From Planctomycetota bacterium (lineage in GTDB: Bacteria; Planctomycetota; Planctomycetia; Isosphaerales; Isosphaeraceae), in assembly GCA_021791715.1 (NCBI GenBank), contig JAJYWB010000001.1, forward strand, positions 186,001 through 250,000: a stretch of 64,000 nucleotides of DNA, read 5' to 3'. The position numbers and the translations under genes were made by a program. This document shows positions 8,231 through 17,210 of this stretch, piece by piece (position 1 is the first letter of the stretch; each line of letters opens with the position of its first letter). The notes under the pieces were generated by a model that worked only from the letters and a program-made list of their open reading frames with translations, ran no database searches and was not told the DNA's origin.

Positions 8231-8806
8231 ATGAGGTACATCAAATTATACAAACCTTATGACGTTTTATGCCAATTTCGCGACGATCGGGGACGACGCG
8301 TGCTCGCCGATTTCGTGAACGTTCCCGGCGTGTATCCCGCGGGCAGGCTCGATCGCGATAGCGAAGGGTTGTTGCTTTTAACCGACGACGGAGCGACGGC
8401 TCACAGGCTAACCGATCCACGATTTTTCCACCCGAAAACATATTGGGTGCAGGTGGAAGGAATCGCGACCGATTCCGCGCTCGAATCGCTTCGTCGCGGG
8501 ATCGTCTTGAACGACGGACCGACTCGGCCCGCCGACGCCGAGGCGATCGACGAGCCCGCCGATCTACCGCCTCGATCGATACCGATTCGTTTTCGTAAAA
8601 ATGTTCCCACGTCTTGGATCGAGCTGACGATTCGCGAGGGAAGGAATCGCCAGATTCGACGAATGACCGCGGCCGTCGGTCTGCCGACCTTGCGCCTGGT
8701 TCGAATCGCGATCGGGCCGATCGTGTTGGGAGATCTCGCGCCCGGCGAATGGCGCGATCTCGATCTCCGAGAGATCGAAGCGATCGTCGAAAGAAATCGG
8801 CGCTAA
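8231..8806 (+). CDS. 23S rRNA pseudouridine synthase, RsuA/RluE type without S4 domain
   Basis: The enzyme isomerises a uridine in 23S rRNA. The 191-aa protein begins MRYIKLYKPYDVLCQF and has the catalytic motif GRLDRDSEGLLLLTDDG with the essential Asp, the KTYWVQVEG strand, and the RsuA-family block EGRNRQIRRMTAAVGLPTLRLVRIAIG. There is no N-terminal S4 RNA-binding domain, which places it closest to RluE. The longer frame from 8090 adds 47 Arg-rich residues overlapping the NTPase gene. The ATG at 8231 has GGGTGA eight bases upstream and starts exactly where the family starts. It lies 20 bases after the NTPase stop and may be cotranscribed. Confidence 0.9.
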   Translation: MRYIKLYKPYDVLCQFRDDRGRRVLADFVNVPGVYPAGRLDRDSEGLLLLTDDGATAHRLTDPRFFHPKTYWVQVEGIATDSALESLRRGIVLNDGPTRPADAEAIDEPADLPPRSIPIRFRKNVPTSWIELTIREGRNRQIRRMTAAVGLPTLRLVRIAIGPIVLGDLAPGEWRDLDLREIEAIVERNRR

Positions 8807-9098
8807 GAATTCGACGCAGAGAATCATTATGCAATTACATATCTTGTAAATAATCATGATTTGTTGTCGCAGTTTCGCGAATCGCGGCGGATCGTCGCGC
8901 GTTCGATCCGAAACACGGAAAACGAGCGATCGATATCGGATAAAACTTCGGCGAGCCGATTCGATTCGACCGAGCTAGGTCGATTCGGCGAGTCGGTCGC
9001 AAATCGTCTTCCATCGGACGTATGTCGGCGACGGGCGATCAAATCAATTTTCATTCGTCGTCTTCGGATTCAAAATGAATTATTTCCCTAGGCTAATA
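8807..9098. other. Convergent intergenic spacer
   Basis: Nearly 300 bases separate the pseudouridine synthase from the convergent vWA gene. Short ORFs on both strands (8854-9054 minus, 8861-9091 plus) lack ribosome sites and read as Arg/Ser-rich chance frames. A patch around 8950-8995 contains repeated 'gattcgaccga/ggtcgattcgg' words that could fold imperfectly. No classical terminator was found. Confidence 0.4.
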
Positions 9099-11195
9099 TT
9101 ATATATAGACTTTTTTGTTATAGATATACCATTCAAGCATGACGATCGCGAGCGCCCCGGCGGCGAGCCAAGGCCACCATTCGCTGCGTTCTCTCGTCGT
9201 TCCGATTCGCTTCCCTTCCACGGGATTGTAGCCGATTTTAATTCGATACCTCTCGGCCTCGGCGGCTGGAACGCCTTCGGGAACGAGCCCGCGGGTGGCG
9301 ATGTCGCTCTCACGCGGGTCGAACAGGTTCACCGCGAACGCCTCGCGATCGTTTTCGCCCCGATTCACGTAATAAATCCCGCTCCGATCGGCTTGATTAT
9401 AAATAAACGTCCCTTGCGTCGATCGCTTGACGGTCGATCTCGATCCGTCGGGCGCGGTCACCTCGATCCGATCGACGAGCGAACCGACACGAAGAATCAC
9501 GGGACGTCCCGGTACATGGACCCGATCACTCGCGTTCGTCGTCGGATCTCCTAAAACGTTCAAGCAATTGTATAAGAATAAGGGAAAGCTGATTTTCAAA
9601 GGCCAGTTGGTGTTGAACTCGGTTCCTTCGACAAGCGGAAACGAGACGACGACGTCGCGATAACCCGACCTGGGAACGACGAACGCGAGCGTGCCGAGAT
9701 TGCTTCCGATCAAGGGGGTCGTGCCCGGCGGGGGTTCGATTCCCTTCGCTTTTTGGATGAAAACCGTCGAAAGGTCGCGAATGAATTGCATCAGCGGGTG
9801 GGTCGTATCCCAATCGAGAATGACGGGATGTTCGAGCGATTTCGGGTTATCATAAACCGCTCCGGGAGGAAACGCGCCGAAGTACAACGCGTCGGCCTCG
9901 GGCGCCTGTTTGGGGCGAAAGTTCTCATAAATGATCCAATCAAACTCACCACCCGCAACTTGGCGATCGACCGGCGATTTATCGTATTCCTCGGGCTTGA
10001 CGACCGTGAAATCGGCTTCCTGAAGCGTCACCGGGGTTTTAAGGGTGTCGATCAGATAACGATCCCCCGAGGAGACGATCAGCACCTTCGATCGCCTCGG
10101 TTCGCTCACCACCGCGAAAGCTCGATTATCAAGCGGTTGCGCGTCTTTCACGTCGATGCGAACCTCGAACTCGGCGGCGCCCGAACCTGGAAGGTCGAAT
10201 TTAAACGATTGATCCGCCTGCGCCGCGATTTCGAGGGCGATCGCGTCGAGAAGCGATCCCGGAGACGTCGGTTTGGCCGAATCATGTTTGTACAATTTGG
10301 CTTCGATCGAAGCCGACTCTTCTCTGTAATTATGAATGCGTCCGAAGATCTGAAATCGATCGGTTTTTTCGTCGTCGCGGCGGGTTTGAAGCGCCGCGAT
10401 CGCGACATTGTCGGACGGATTCGGGAGCGGTTTTCCTTCGACCGGGGGGGGGTTATCGGCTTCGGCTTTGCGGGTCGCCCGAGGGGGCTTGCCCACGACG
10501 ACGATCGACGCTTGCAAATTGCCGAGGCTAAACCCCTCGACGTCGTCGAAGCCGCCGTCGGTCAGCATGACAAGTTTGGGAGGAACCTCGGCGGTCGCGA
10601 CCGTCCCCTCTTCGAACTGTCGCGAAGGATTGGCGAGCCCCGCGGCGACTTCGAGCGCCTCGCGGGGCGAAGTCGACCCCTCGCTCGCCGCGACGCGTTC
10701 GATCGCTCCGCGCAGCACCGATTTGTTCGAGGTGTAACTCGCCTCGACCTTCGCGCGATCGTTAAAAGATATAATCATAGCAAGATCGCTCGCGTTCATG
10801 CCGTCGACGACCTTTCGAGCCTCGGCCTTCGCGAGTTCGAGTCGCGTCTTCCCCGCGTCGGTTGCGGACATGCTCGCCGAGTTATCGATCACGATCACGT
10901 ACTTCTGACGTTCGTTGAAAAAACCTTTCGACCGCGGTCCCGCGAGCGCGAACATCGCCAGAAAAATGATCAACAACTGTAAAAACAAAAGGAGGTTGCG
11001 GCGCAAACGTTGAAAAAGGCTGTTGACGTGCAGGTCTTCCATGCTGCGACGCCACAAAAGCGTGCTCGGAACCCGCTCCGGACGGCGTTTGAGTTTGAGA
11101 AAATAGAGCGCGATGAGCGCGACGGGGACGCCGGCGAGCGCCGCCCAACGCGCCGGGTCGAGCGGAGTATGAAAATATTCACTAAAGCTTTCCAT
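9099..11195 (-). CDS. BatA/von Willebrand factor A domain membrane protein
   Basis: A 698-aa membrane protein of the BatA kind. It opens with a helix (WAALAGVPVALIALYFLKLKRR), the 'VPSTLLWRRSMEDLHVNSLFQRLRRN' type linker, and a second helix (LLLFLQLLIIFLAMFALAGPRS). A vWA domain with an intact MIDAS motif (VIDNSASMSA) follows. The middle is an extracytoplasmic beta-rich region, and a final membrane helix near residue 685 (WPWLAAGALAIVMLEWYIY) precedes a short cytoplasmic tail. GGAG lies eight bases before the ATG. It ends the MoxR/DUF58 operon. Such systems are thought to act as metal-dependent chaperone modules working on envelope proteins; the client is unknown. Confidence 0.9.
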   Translation of the reverse strand: MESFSEYFHTPLDPARWAALAGVPVALIALYFLKLKRRPERVPSTLLWRRSMEDLHVNSLFQRLRRNLLLFLQLLIIFLAMFALAGPRSKGFFNERQKYVIVIDNSASMSATDAGKTRLELAKAEARKVVDGMNASDLAMIISFNDRAKVEASYTSNKSVLRGAIERVAASEGSTSPREALEVAAGLANPSRQFEEGTVATAEVPPKLVMLTDGGFDDVEGFSLGNLQASIVVVGKPPRATRKAEADNPPPVEGKPLPNPSDNVAIAALQTRRDDEKTDRFQIFGRIHNYREESASIEAKLYKHDSAKPTSPGSLLDAIALEIAAQADQSFKFDLPGSGAAEFEVRIDVKDAQPLDNRAFAVVSEPRRSKVLIVSSGDRYLIDTLKTPVTLQEADFTVVKPEEYDKSPVDRQVAGGEFDWIIYENFRPKQAPEADALYFGAFPPGAVYDNPKSLEHPVILDWDTTHPLMQFIRDLSTVFIQKAKGIEPPPGTTPLIGSNLGTLAFVVPRSGYRDVVVSFPLVEGTEFNTNWPLKISFPLFLYNCLNVLGDPTTNASDRVHVPGRPVILRVGSLVDRIEVTAPDGSRSTVKRSTQGTFIYNQADRSGIYYVNRGENDREAFAVNLFDPRESDIATRGLVPEGVPAAEAERYRIKIGYNPVEGKRIGTTRERSEWWPWLAAGALAIVMLEWYIYNKKVYI

Positions 11196-11264
11196 TCGTT
11201 CCGCTCCGTTCGCTCGAACGCCGTTTCACCGATCGGCCCGATCGTCGTTCGCTAAAAGAATGAA

Positions 11265-11441
11265 TCATAAATCGGAATCTTCATCATGTGAGTTCGTCGC
11301 GATTTTTTTCTCTTTCATCAACTGTTTGATCGCGACGACGACGGTGTAGCCGACGAGCGCCGCGATCGTTCCGTAAAAGATCCAGCCGTTTCGCACGTCT
11401 CCCGTCAACCGAAACAACTTGCCGAATAAAACCGCGTTCAT
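11265..11441 (-). CDS. Small membrane protein in the MoxR/DUF58 operon, 58 aa
   Basis: The 58 codons run from an ATG at 11441 to TGA at 11265. The protein is MNAVLFGKLFRLTG followed by one membrane helix (about residues 19-38, WIFYGTIAALVGYTVVV) and a charged tail (KQLMKEKKIATNSHDEDSDL). The start overlaps the stop of the DUF58 gene as ATGA, the usual sign of translational coupling, and the next gene in the same direction is the BatA-like protein. The product probably stays in the inner membrane with a cytoplasmic tail. No known family was recognised. The position makes a helper subunit of the vWA/MoxR system the best inference. Confidence 0.75.
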   Translation of the reverse strand: MNAVLFGKLFRLTGDVRNGWIFYGTIAALVGYTVVVAIKQLMKEKKIATNSHDEDSDL

Positions 11442-12328
11442 CGCACCAGGCCTCGCTCGCGCAAATAATTGAGCACAAGACGATCAAAAGGATTTTGATT
11501 CGTCGTAAAGATATAAGTAATTCCTCGTTTTGAGCACCAATCTTTAAGCCCTCCCGTAAATCCGTCGAGCGTTCGTTTGTAACGTTCAAGGAGGGGGGCG
11601 CTCATCGTGATCTCGGCGACGTCGTCGTCCTCGCAATCGACGAGTCGGAGATCCCCGGTGAGTTCTGGTTCGACCTCCTCGCGCGATAAAACCTGGATCG
11701 CGTAGATGTCAAGATCGCGAGCCAAAAGATAACGAAGCGCCGATTCGTAGCCGCGTTTATCGAGAAAATCGGACACGACGACGACGACTCCCTTCTGCGG
11801 GTGCTTGATCGCGAACTCTTTGGCCGCGGCGGTCAGGTCGCTGCCGCCGTCGGCCTCGATCGATTCGAGATGATCGATCACTCGCCTCATCTGCGAGCGC
11901 CCCCGCACGCTCGGCGTCGGCTTGCCGAGCGCCGTCGAGAACGATTCGACGACGACGCGATCGTGACAAACGAGTCCGACGAACGCCAGCGCCGCGGCCA
12001 CCTGCTTGGCGTATCTCAGCTTCGTCGGCGAGCCGAAATCCATGGATAAACTACTATCAACTAATAAATGAAAATGCAGATCTTCTTCTTCCAAAAATAG
12101 CTTGATAAAAAGCTTGTCGAGCCTGCCGTAAACGTTCCAATCAATATGGCGGATGTCGTCGCCGGCCACGTAATTGCGGTGATCGGCGAATTCGACCGAA
12201 GACCCGCGGCGTTTGCTCTTTCGCTCGCCTTTCATCCTCCCCAAAAAAATCTTTCGGCTCACGATCTCGAGCCGCTCGAGCTTGGCGAGAAATTCGGGAT
12301 CCAAAAGCGGCGCTTCGGCGACGGCCAT
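11438..12328 (-). CDS. DUF58 domain protein (vWA-like)
   Basis: A 296-aa cytoplasmic DUF58 protein, the usual companion of MoxR ATPases. The family block FADHRNYVAGDDIRHIDWNVYGRLDKLFIKLFLEEEDL-type is present near residues 45-85, followed by a vWA-like MIDAS (LLVDSSLSMDFG) and VVVVSDFLDKRGYE. The start was set at 12328 because GAGGAG stands seven bases upstream; the longer frame adds only MRRKS. It lies 58 bases after the small membrane protein gene and overlaps the 58-aa gene by four bases. It likely binds metal and partners with MoxR and the membrane vWA proteins. Confidence 0.93.
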   Translation of the reverse strand: MAVAEAPLLDPEFLAKLERLEIVSRKIFLGRMKGERKSKRRGSSVEFADHRNYVAGDDIRHIDWNVYGRLDKLFIKLFLEEEDLHFHLLVDSSLSMDFGSPTKLRYAKQVAAALAFVGLVCHDRVVVESFSTALGKPTPSVRGRSQMRRVIDHLESIEADGGSDLTAAAKEFAIKHPQKGVVVVVSDFLDKRGYESALRYLLARDLDIYAIQVLSREEVEPELTGDLRLVDCEDDDVAEITMSAPLLERYKRTLDGFTGGLKDWCSKRGITYIFTTNQNPFDRLVLNYLRERGLVR

Positions 12329-12386
12329 CGACTTTCTCCTCAAAATCTCGATCGATTCGATATCGACCAGTAATAAATCATATCAA

Positions 12387-12758
12387 TTAAAAGAACATGT
12401 CGGATATCTTGAATAAAATCAGCATCGCTCCAGCGGCGACTCCGAGCCCTACCGTCCAGGGAACGAGCGCCGCGACGAACGTGATCCAGCGAAGTTTCAT
12501 GCTCGCCGCGGGATGCCGATGCAGGTACGCGACCGCGGTGTACCAGCTTTCGACGAAGACGAGCGTGCCGCCGAGCGCCGTGAGGATCGCGAGCGTCGGC
12601 TCGAACAACGAAGCCAACAGCGATCCCGCGGCGACGATCAATCCGAACGTCGCGAGACAAGCGAAATCGGCCTTCGTCCAGATCATCCGCTCGGTCGCGG
12701 GAGTTCCCAGCGCGACGGGCGCGGGAGGGGGATCGTAGATGTCTCTCATCGACGTCAT
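12387..12758 (-). CDS. Small integral membrane protein in the MoxR operon, 123 aa
   Basis: The protein has a soluble N-terminal segment of about 30 residues rich in Pro, then three hydrophobic helices at about residues 32-52 (CLATFGLIVAAGSLLASLF), 54-76 and 90-118 (WITFVAALVPWTVGLGVAAGAMLILF). No family was recognised. It sits between moxR and the DUF58 gene in the same direction. AAGGA is directly upstream of the first ATG and nine bases before an in-frame ATG at 12749, so the true start may be the latter. Operon context suggests a membrane subunit of the MoxR/vWA system; this is inference. Confidence 0.75.
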   Translation of the reverse strand: MTSMRDIYDPPPAPVALGTPATERMIWTKADFACLATFGLIVAAGSLLASLFEPTLAILTALGGTLVFVESWYTAVAYLHRHPAASMKLRWITFVAALVPWTVGLGVAAGAMLILFKISDMFF

Positions 12759-12844
12759 TCCTTATGCTGAAAATATCATGATGCTATGTTTTTGAACGTC
12801 GCCGTCGATCGCCGGGGAACCGAGCATCTCGCCTTCAATCTTTG

Positions 12845-12966
12845 GGATCGCTCGTTCGATCGTTTTGTCTCCTTCGATTTCTCGCGATCCGAGCTTCGCG
12901 TCTTCAACCGCCTGGATCGTTCGTTCGATCGTTTTGTCTCCTTTGAGCTATCGCGATCCGAGCGCG
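12845..12966. repeat. Two-copy direct repeat, 69-base period
   Basis: Two copies of a ~52-base sequence, starting at 12845 and 12914, share 'ggatcg(c/t)tcgttcgatcg' and 'ttttgtctcctt' and end in 'tcgcgatccgag'. They fill the gap between the MoxR stop and the next gene of the operon. The unit is rich in CGATCG. The copies read in frame on the plus strand, but no ribosome site or family supports a protein. They may be a small mobile or structural RNA element. Confidence 0.6.
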
Positions 12967-12988
12967 GCGATCCTTGCCTGGCCTTCCC

Positions 12989-14017
12989 CTACCCCGCCTT
13001 GGCGGGCGCGAGTTCGACGGCTTTCTCGGGAACCGAATCGAGGATTTTGAGCAAAACCTCGTCGCATTCGATCCCCTCGGCCTGAGCCTCGAAATTGAGC
13101 AAAACGCGATGCCGAAGCGCCGGAAGGTAGACGCGACGTAGGTCCTCGAAGCCGACGTTGTAGCGGGCGTCGAGGAGCGCGCGAACCTTCGCCGCGAGCA
13201 CAAGCGTCTGCACGCCGCGCGGGCTCGATCCCCAACGAATATACTTATTGGTAACATCCGTTGCGAACGGTCCTTCGGGATGAGTCGCGAGCGCGAGCCT
13301 GATCGCGTAATCCTGCACGTGGGGCGCGATCAAAACCTCGCGCACGAGCGCCTGCATCCGAATTAAAGTCGCCCCGTCGATCACCTTCTCGGCTTTCGGG
13401 TTGTCGCTCCGAGTCGTCCGGTCGAGGATCGTCGCGAGCTCCTCGCGCGATGAATAACCGACAACCAGTTTGAACATAAAACGATCAAGTTGCGCCTCGG
13501 GAAGAGGGTAAGTTCCCTCCTGTTCGATCGGGTTTTGCGTGGCCATCACGAAAAAAGGCTCGCCGAGTTTATGAATCACCCCGCCGACGGTCACCGAATG
13601 TTCCTGCATCGCCTCGAGCAGCGCCGATTGCGTTTTCGGGGTTGCGCGATTGATCTCGTCGGCGAGGACGATCCGCGAGAAAATCGGACCCCGCTGAAAC
13701 TCGAAAACCCGCCTGCCGTCGGGCGACTCCATCACCACGTTTGTTCCCAAAATATCCGCGGGCATCAAATCGGGGGTGAATTGGATGCGATTGAAATCGA
13801 GCGCTACGGTATCCGCGAGCGTCCGAACGAGCAGCGTTTTGCCAAGCCCGGGAACCCCCTCCAAAAGCGCGTGCCCTCCCACGAACAAACATGTGAGAAT
13901 TCCGTGCACAATCTCCTCGTGGCCGACGATCACCTTGGCGATCTCGGCCTTCACTCCGGCGTACGCCGCGCGAAACGCGTCGGCTCGCGCCTCCATCGAT
14001 TCCGAGTCCGCGGTCAT
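12989..14017 (-). CDS. MoxR family AAA+ ATPase
   Basis: A 342-aa MoxR ATPase: Walker A in ALLEGVPGLGKTLLV near residue 55, RIQFTPDLMPADILG, Walker B and sensor region in RIVLADEINRATPKTQSALLEAMQE, and FFVMATQNPIEQEGTYPLPEAQLDRF. The C-terminal lid ends in a short Ala-rich tail. AAAGGA lies eight bases before the ATG. It heads a set with small membrane proteins, DUF58 and vWA proteins. MoxR proteins are known as chaperone-like ATPases assembling or activating metalloenzymes and envelope complexes, so the operon probably encodes such a membrane assembly machine; the target is unknown. Confidence 0.95.
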   Translation of the reverse strand: MTADSESMEARADAFRAAYAGVKAEIAKVIVGHEEIVHGILTCLFVGGHALLEGVPGLGKTLLVRTLADTVALDFNRIQFTPDLMPADILGTNVVMESPDGRRVFEFQRGPIFSRIVLADEINRATPKTQSALLEAMQEHSVTVGGVIHKLGEPFFVMATQNPIEQEGTYPLPEAQLDRFMFKLVVGYSSREELATILDRTTRSDNPKAEKVIDGATLIRMQALVREVLIAPHVQDYAIRLALATHPEGPFATDVTNKYIRWGSSPRGVQTLVLAAKVRALLDARYNVGFEDLRRVYLPALRHRVLLNFEAQAEGIECDEVLLKILDSVPEKAVELAPAKAG

Positions 14018-14104
14018 CGCGATCGTCCTTTCTTAAAAACGAACCGATAATTGAGATTATTCATCAAAAAAGCCGTTGTGTTGTTTATTGTGTATGTGCT
14101 CATG

Positions 14105-17100
14105 TTACTTGCCGTCGTCTTTCTTGCCCGGATTGCGATCCTCCCAAACTTTTTGTTTGGCTCTGAGAAGGCGATCGGTGTAGCTTTCGGGCTCGGCGGG
14201 TTTGGCCGCGCCCGGGGAGATCGAAGGCTTCGACGAGTCGCCTCGCGGAGGAGCCTCGCGAGCCCGCTCCGCCGCGACGACCGATTCTCCGGGAGAAGTC
14301 GCTGGATCGCGCGGAATCGGCTCGAATCGGGTCGCGGCGCGCGATTTTTCGATCCGTTCGACGACGTCGGCTTTGCGACTTTTAAGTTTATCTAAATATT
14401 CTTCTCTCCCGACCGCCTCGTCTCCCCTGAGCTTCGTCCAGGCGGTTACGAACCCCGCTCGGATCCTGTCGAAATCGGGAGCGATCCTTCGCACCGCGAC
14501 GTCGAGCAAAAAGAGGAACGACGCCCAGAACAACAAATCGGGCCAAAGGTCGCGGTAGCTTTTGGGCGGGGGTTGGTTCTTATCACGCTCGAACACGTTT
14601 CGTGAATCGAGCATCGCCTGATAATCGACCTCTTGATTCGGTCGATATTTCCACTCGATCGTTTCTCCGCCGGCGAGGCTCGCGATCGAGCCGAGGGTTT
14701 CGGGATCGGCGCGAAGCTCGCGGTATTCGTCGGAATAGGGAACCGAGACCCCCGACGAGACGACTCCTTGAAAACCTTTCGCGCCCCGATAGCCGATGTT
14801 CACAAAGTAATTGCCGCTCGCCTCGGCGCCTTCAATCGTCGCCTCGTAATGTCCCGGAGCGGTTTGCGCCAGTTCGACCGTTCCTCGTGTGAGATCGGGG
14901 CGGACGACGACCCCTTTCATGGTGAGAAAATTGAGGAATTGGTTCTCGGCGTCGAGCGCGTCGACGACGACTTTAACCTTGCCGTTTTCACGTCTGAGAT
15001 TGATCGTGAGGTTGCCGCGCTCGACGGGTCGCATCGACCAGCGAATCACCTGAGACCAGAACGCCGCGTAATTCGGCCAGCTTGTCCACGCGGTCGCCCA
15101 TCGCCGACCGGCGTCCGACGTGAAAGCGACCGATCTCCCCAGTCCGTATGTCCAGTGAGCCAGTAGGGGATTCGGCTGACCCGTCGGCAACGGCGACATC
15201 ATCGGCGCCTCGACGAGTTCGCTCTCCTTCAAACTTGTCAGGACGATTCCCGAAATTCCGGGCAAAGTCGCGGGGATACCGTTTAAAGGCTCGCTCGCGT
15301 AAATGAGATTGGGGGTCCACGGCGGCTTGCGCTCGAAGATCAACGGTCGCGAGATGATCCGCGCCTCTTTCTGATAAATACGAGGCAACGCTCGAGGATT
15401 CGTAACGTTATAAAAACGTCCTTTGGTTTGCTTGGCGAGGTTGCTCATCACGTTGATCGCCGATTGATCGTTGCCGTGCGCCGCGGTGAGGACCGTCGTG
15501 ACCGTCACCTTGCTCGCGGCGAGCGCGCGGATCACCGCCGGGGTGGGCGGCGTCGGATCGCCGTCGCTTATGATAATAATATGTTTGGTCATCGCGTCGC
15601 TTTTGACGACAAGCCCCTTCATCGCCATCTGGAGCGAGGGATCGAAATCGGGCATGTCGCCCGGAGTCATCCGGTCGATCGATCGCAGCATCGAACCCCG
15701 AGTCGCGCCGATCTCGCGGAGCGGAAACAACCAAGCCTCTTGCCCCTGCCAGTGGATCAACCCGCAGTAATCGTAATTCGATAAGGTTTTGATCGCCTGT
15801 TGCGCGATCACCTTTTGCCAGTAATTACCCTCGGCGATCTCGCTCGCATGCATAATAAGGGCGAGAGCGCTTTTACCCATTACGCGCATGGCTTTAATTT
15901 GCATATCGACGGGAAGCGCCTTTTCCACGGGCGAATCTTTCCAGCCCCCCGCGCCGAAACTATTCGGCCCGCCGAGCATGACGAGCCCCGCGCCCATATC
16001 GTGTACGTTCGATTCGAGGAGTTTTTGTTGCGTGTCGGTGAACGAATCTTTGGGAACGTCGGCGAGCACGACGGTGTCGTACGGCTGAAGCTGCGCGAGA
16101 TCGGTCGGCAAGGCGTCGCCGCCGACCGCGCCCGAGCCGTCGATCCGGGGGGCGACCATCACCGTCACGCCGATCCCCTTCGAGCGGAGCGCCTTGACGA
16201 GATCGTCGTGATCGCCCCGCGTCCCCTCGATCAACAGCACCTGAGCGGCGCCCCGCGCCATCGTGAACCCCTCGGCGCTGTTGTTGATCGCGCGGCGATC
16301 GCCGCTTCCCTCTTCGGGAATGAATTCGGCGGTGAACGTATAAAAATTCGGCTCGGTAATTGTCTGTTTAAGCGTTCTCACGTTCAGGCCGCGTTCGAGG
16401 GTGATCGGGATCGGCTGTTCGTTCCCCGGCGCGGGCGAGCGGTAATTGTCGGCTTTCTGAAAGATCTGCAGCGTTCCTTTGGTCGGCTCTCCGGCGCGAA
16501 TCACCACGTTGATGTCGACGGTCTCTCCTTTTTTAACGTCGGGAGGGATCGACACCTTTTCAACAAGAACTTCACGATCATATTTGTACTGAATGGGAAC
16601 AACGTCGATTTCGACGCCGAGCCGCCGCGCCGCGGAAGCCTGCTCGATCGCGTCGCCGCGGTTTTGATTGCCGTCGCTTAAAAGCACGATCCGCCGCGCC
16701 GTGTCTTCGGGAAACGTCGCGAGCGCTTGTTTGAGCGCCGCCGAAAGATCGGTGTATTCGGCGTCGATCGTCGTTTCGAGCCCCTGGATCCGGTTGAAAG
16801 TGGGAGTCGGGGGAACCTCGATCCGCGGCTCCTTGCCGAAAGCGATCACCCCGGCGAGATCGTCGGCTCGCTTTTGACGCGTAATCGCTTGATTGATGTA
16901 TTCAAGCATTGGTCCGCGCCATTCGCGCGGCACGCTTTGTGAAACGTCTAGAAGGAACAGTGTCGTCATCCGGTCGCTGATCCGCACCGCCTGCAACCGC
17001 GCGAGCGCGAGCACGAGCAACGTGATCACCGCCGAGCGGATCAAAATCGCCGCGGCTCGACGCGTTTTCCCCAACCCCGCCAGGCTTTTTCGGCTCATCA

Positions 17101-17188
17101 AAACGACGGGGGGAAGGCAAACGACGAGCAGGATCAGCCACCAGGGCCGACCGATCGCCGTCGCCGTTCGTGCGAGCATCGATTCCAT
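14105..17188 (-). CDS. Large membrane protein with vWA and glutamine-amidotransferase-like domains
   Basis: A 1027-aa protein. Two N-terminal membrane helices are followed by a vWA domain with MIDAS motif LLDVSQSVP. Next comes a beta-rich region, then a class I amidotransferase-like fold (LIEGTRGDHDDLVKALRSKGI, YDTVVLADVP, LVMLGGPNSFGAGGW) that lacks an obvious catalytic Cys. A second vWA-like segment ends at HIIIISDGDPTPPTP. A further membrane helix lies near residue 890 (LLFWASFLFLLDVAV). The tail is charged and Pro-rich. This layout is typical of planctomycete proteins coupled to MoxR/DUF58. It lies 23 bases after the NHL lipoprotein gene and 87 before moxR on the minus strand. It most likely has large extracytoplasmic domains. 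Confidence 0.88.
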   Translation of the reverse strand: MESMLARTATAIGRPWWLILLVVCLPPVVLMSRKSLAGLGKTRRAAAILIRSAVITLLVLALARLQAVRISDRMTTLFLLDVSQSVPREWRGPMLEYINQAITRQKRADDLAGVIAFGKEPRIEVPPTPTFNRIQGLETTIDAEYTDLSAALKQALATFPEDTARRIVLLSDGNQNRGDAIEQASAARRLGVEIDVVPIQYKYDREVLVEKVSIPPDVKKGETVDINVVIRAGEPTKGTLQIFQKADNYRSPAPGNEQPIPITLERGLNVRTLKQTITEPNFYTFTAEFIPEEGSGDRRAINNSAEGFTMARGAAQVLLIEGTRGDHDDLVKALRSKGIGVTVMVAPRIDGSGAVGGDALPTDLAQLQPYDTVVLADVPKDSFTDTQQKLLESNVHDMGAGLVMLGGPNSFGAGGWKDSPVEKALPVDMQIKAMRVMGKSALALIMHASEIAEGNYWQKVIAQQAIKTLSNYDYCGLIHWQGQEAWLFPLREIGATRGSMLRSIDRMTPGDMPDFDPSLQMAMKGLVVKSDAMTKHIIIISDGDPTPPTPAVIRALAASKVTVTTVLTAAHGNDQSAINVMSNLAKQTKGRFYNVTNPRALPRIYQKEARIISRPLIFERKPPWTPNLIYASEPLNGIPATLPGISGIVLTSLKESELVEAPMMSPLPTGQPNPLLAHWTYGLGRSVAFTSDAGRRWATAWTSWPNYAAFWSQVIRWSMRPVERGNLTINLRRENGKVKVVVDALDAENQFLNFLTMKGVVVRPDLTRGTVELAQTAPGHYEATIEGAEASGNYFVNIGYRGAKGFQGVVSSGVSVPYSDEYRELRADPETLGSIASLAGGETIEWKYRPNQEVDYQAMLDSRNVFERDKNQPPPKSYRDLWPDLLFWASFLFLLDVAVRRIAPDFDRIRAGFVTAWTKLRGDEAVGREEYLDKLKSRKADVVERIEKSRAATRFEPIPRDPATSPGESVVAAERAREAPPRGDSSKPSISPGAAKPAEPESYTDRLLRAKQKVWEDRNPGKKDDGK

Positions 17189-17210
17189 AATTCGGTTTCT
17201 TAATCCTTTT

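Noticed and set aside
8854..9091. Two small opposite ORFs between the pseudouridine synthase and vWA genes
   Set aside because: No ribosome sites and Arg/Ser-rich chance composition.
9753..10982. A 409-codon open frame on the plus strand
   Set aside because: It is antisense to the BatA/vWA gene, has Arg/Asp/Gly-rich composition and no ribosome site; long shadow frames are expected from the CGATCG-rich codon use.
15800..16681. A 293-codon plus-strand frame inside the large vWA gene
   Set aside because: Antisense to a strongly supported gene, with no ribosome site or domain.
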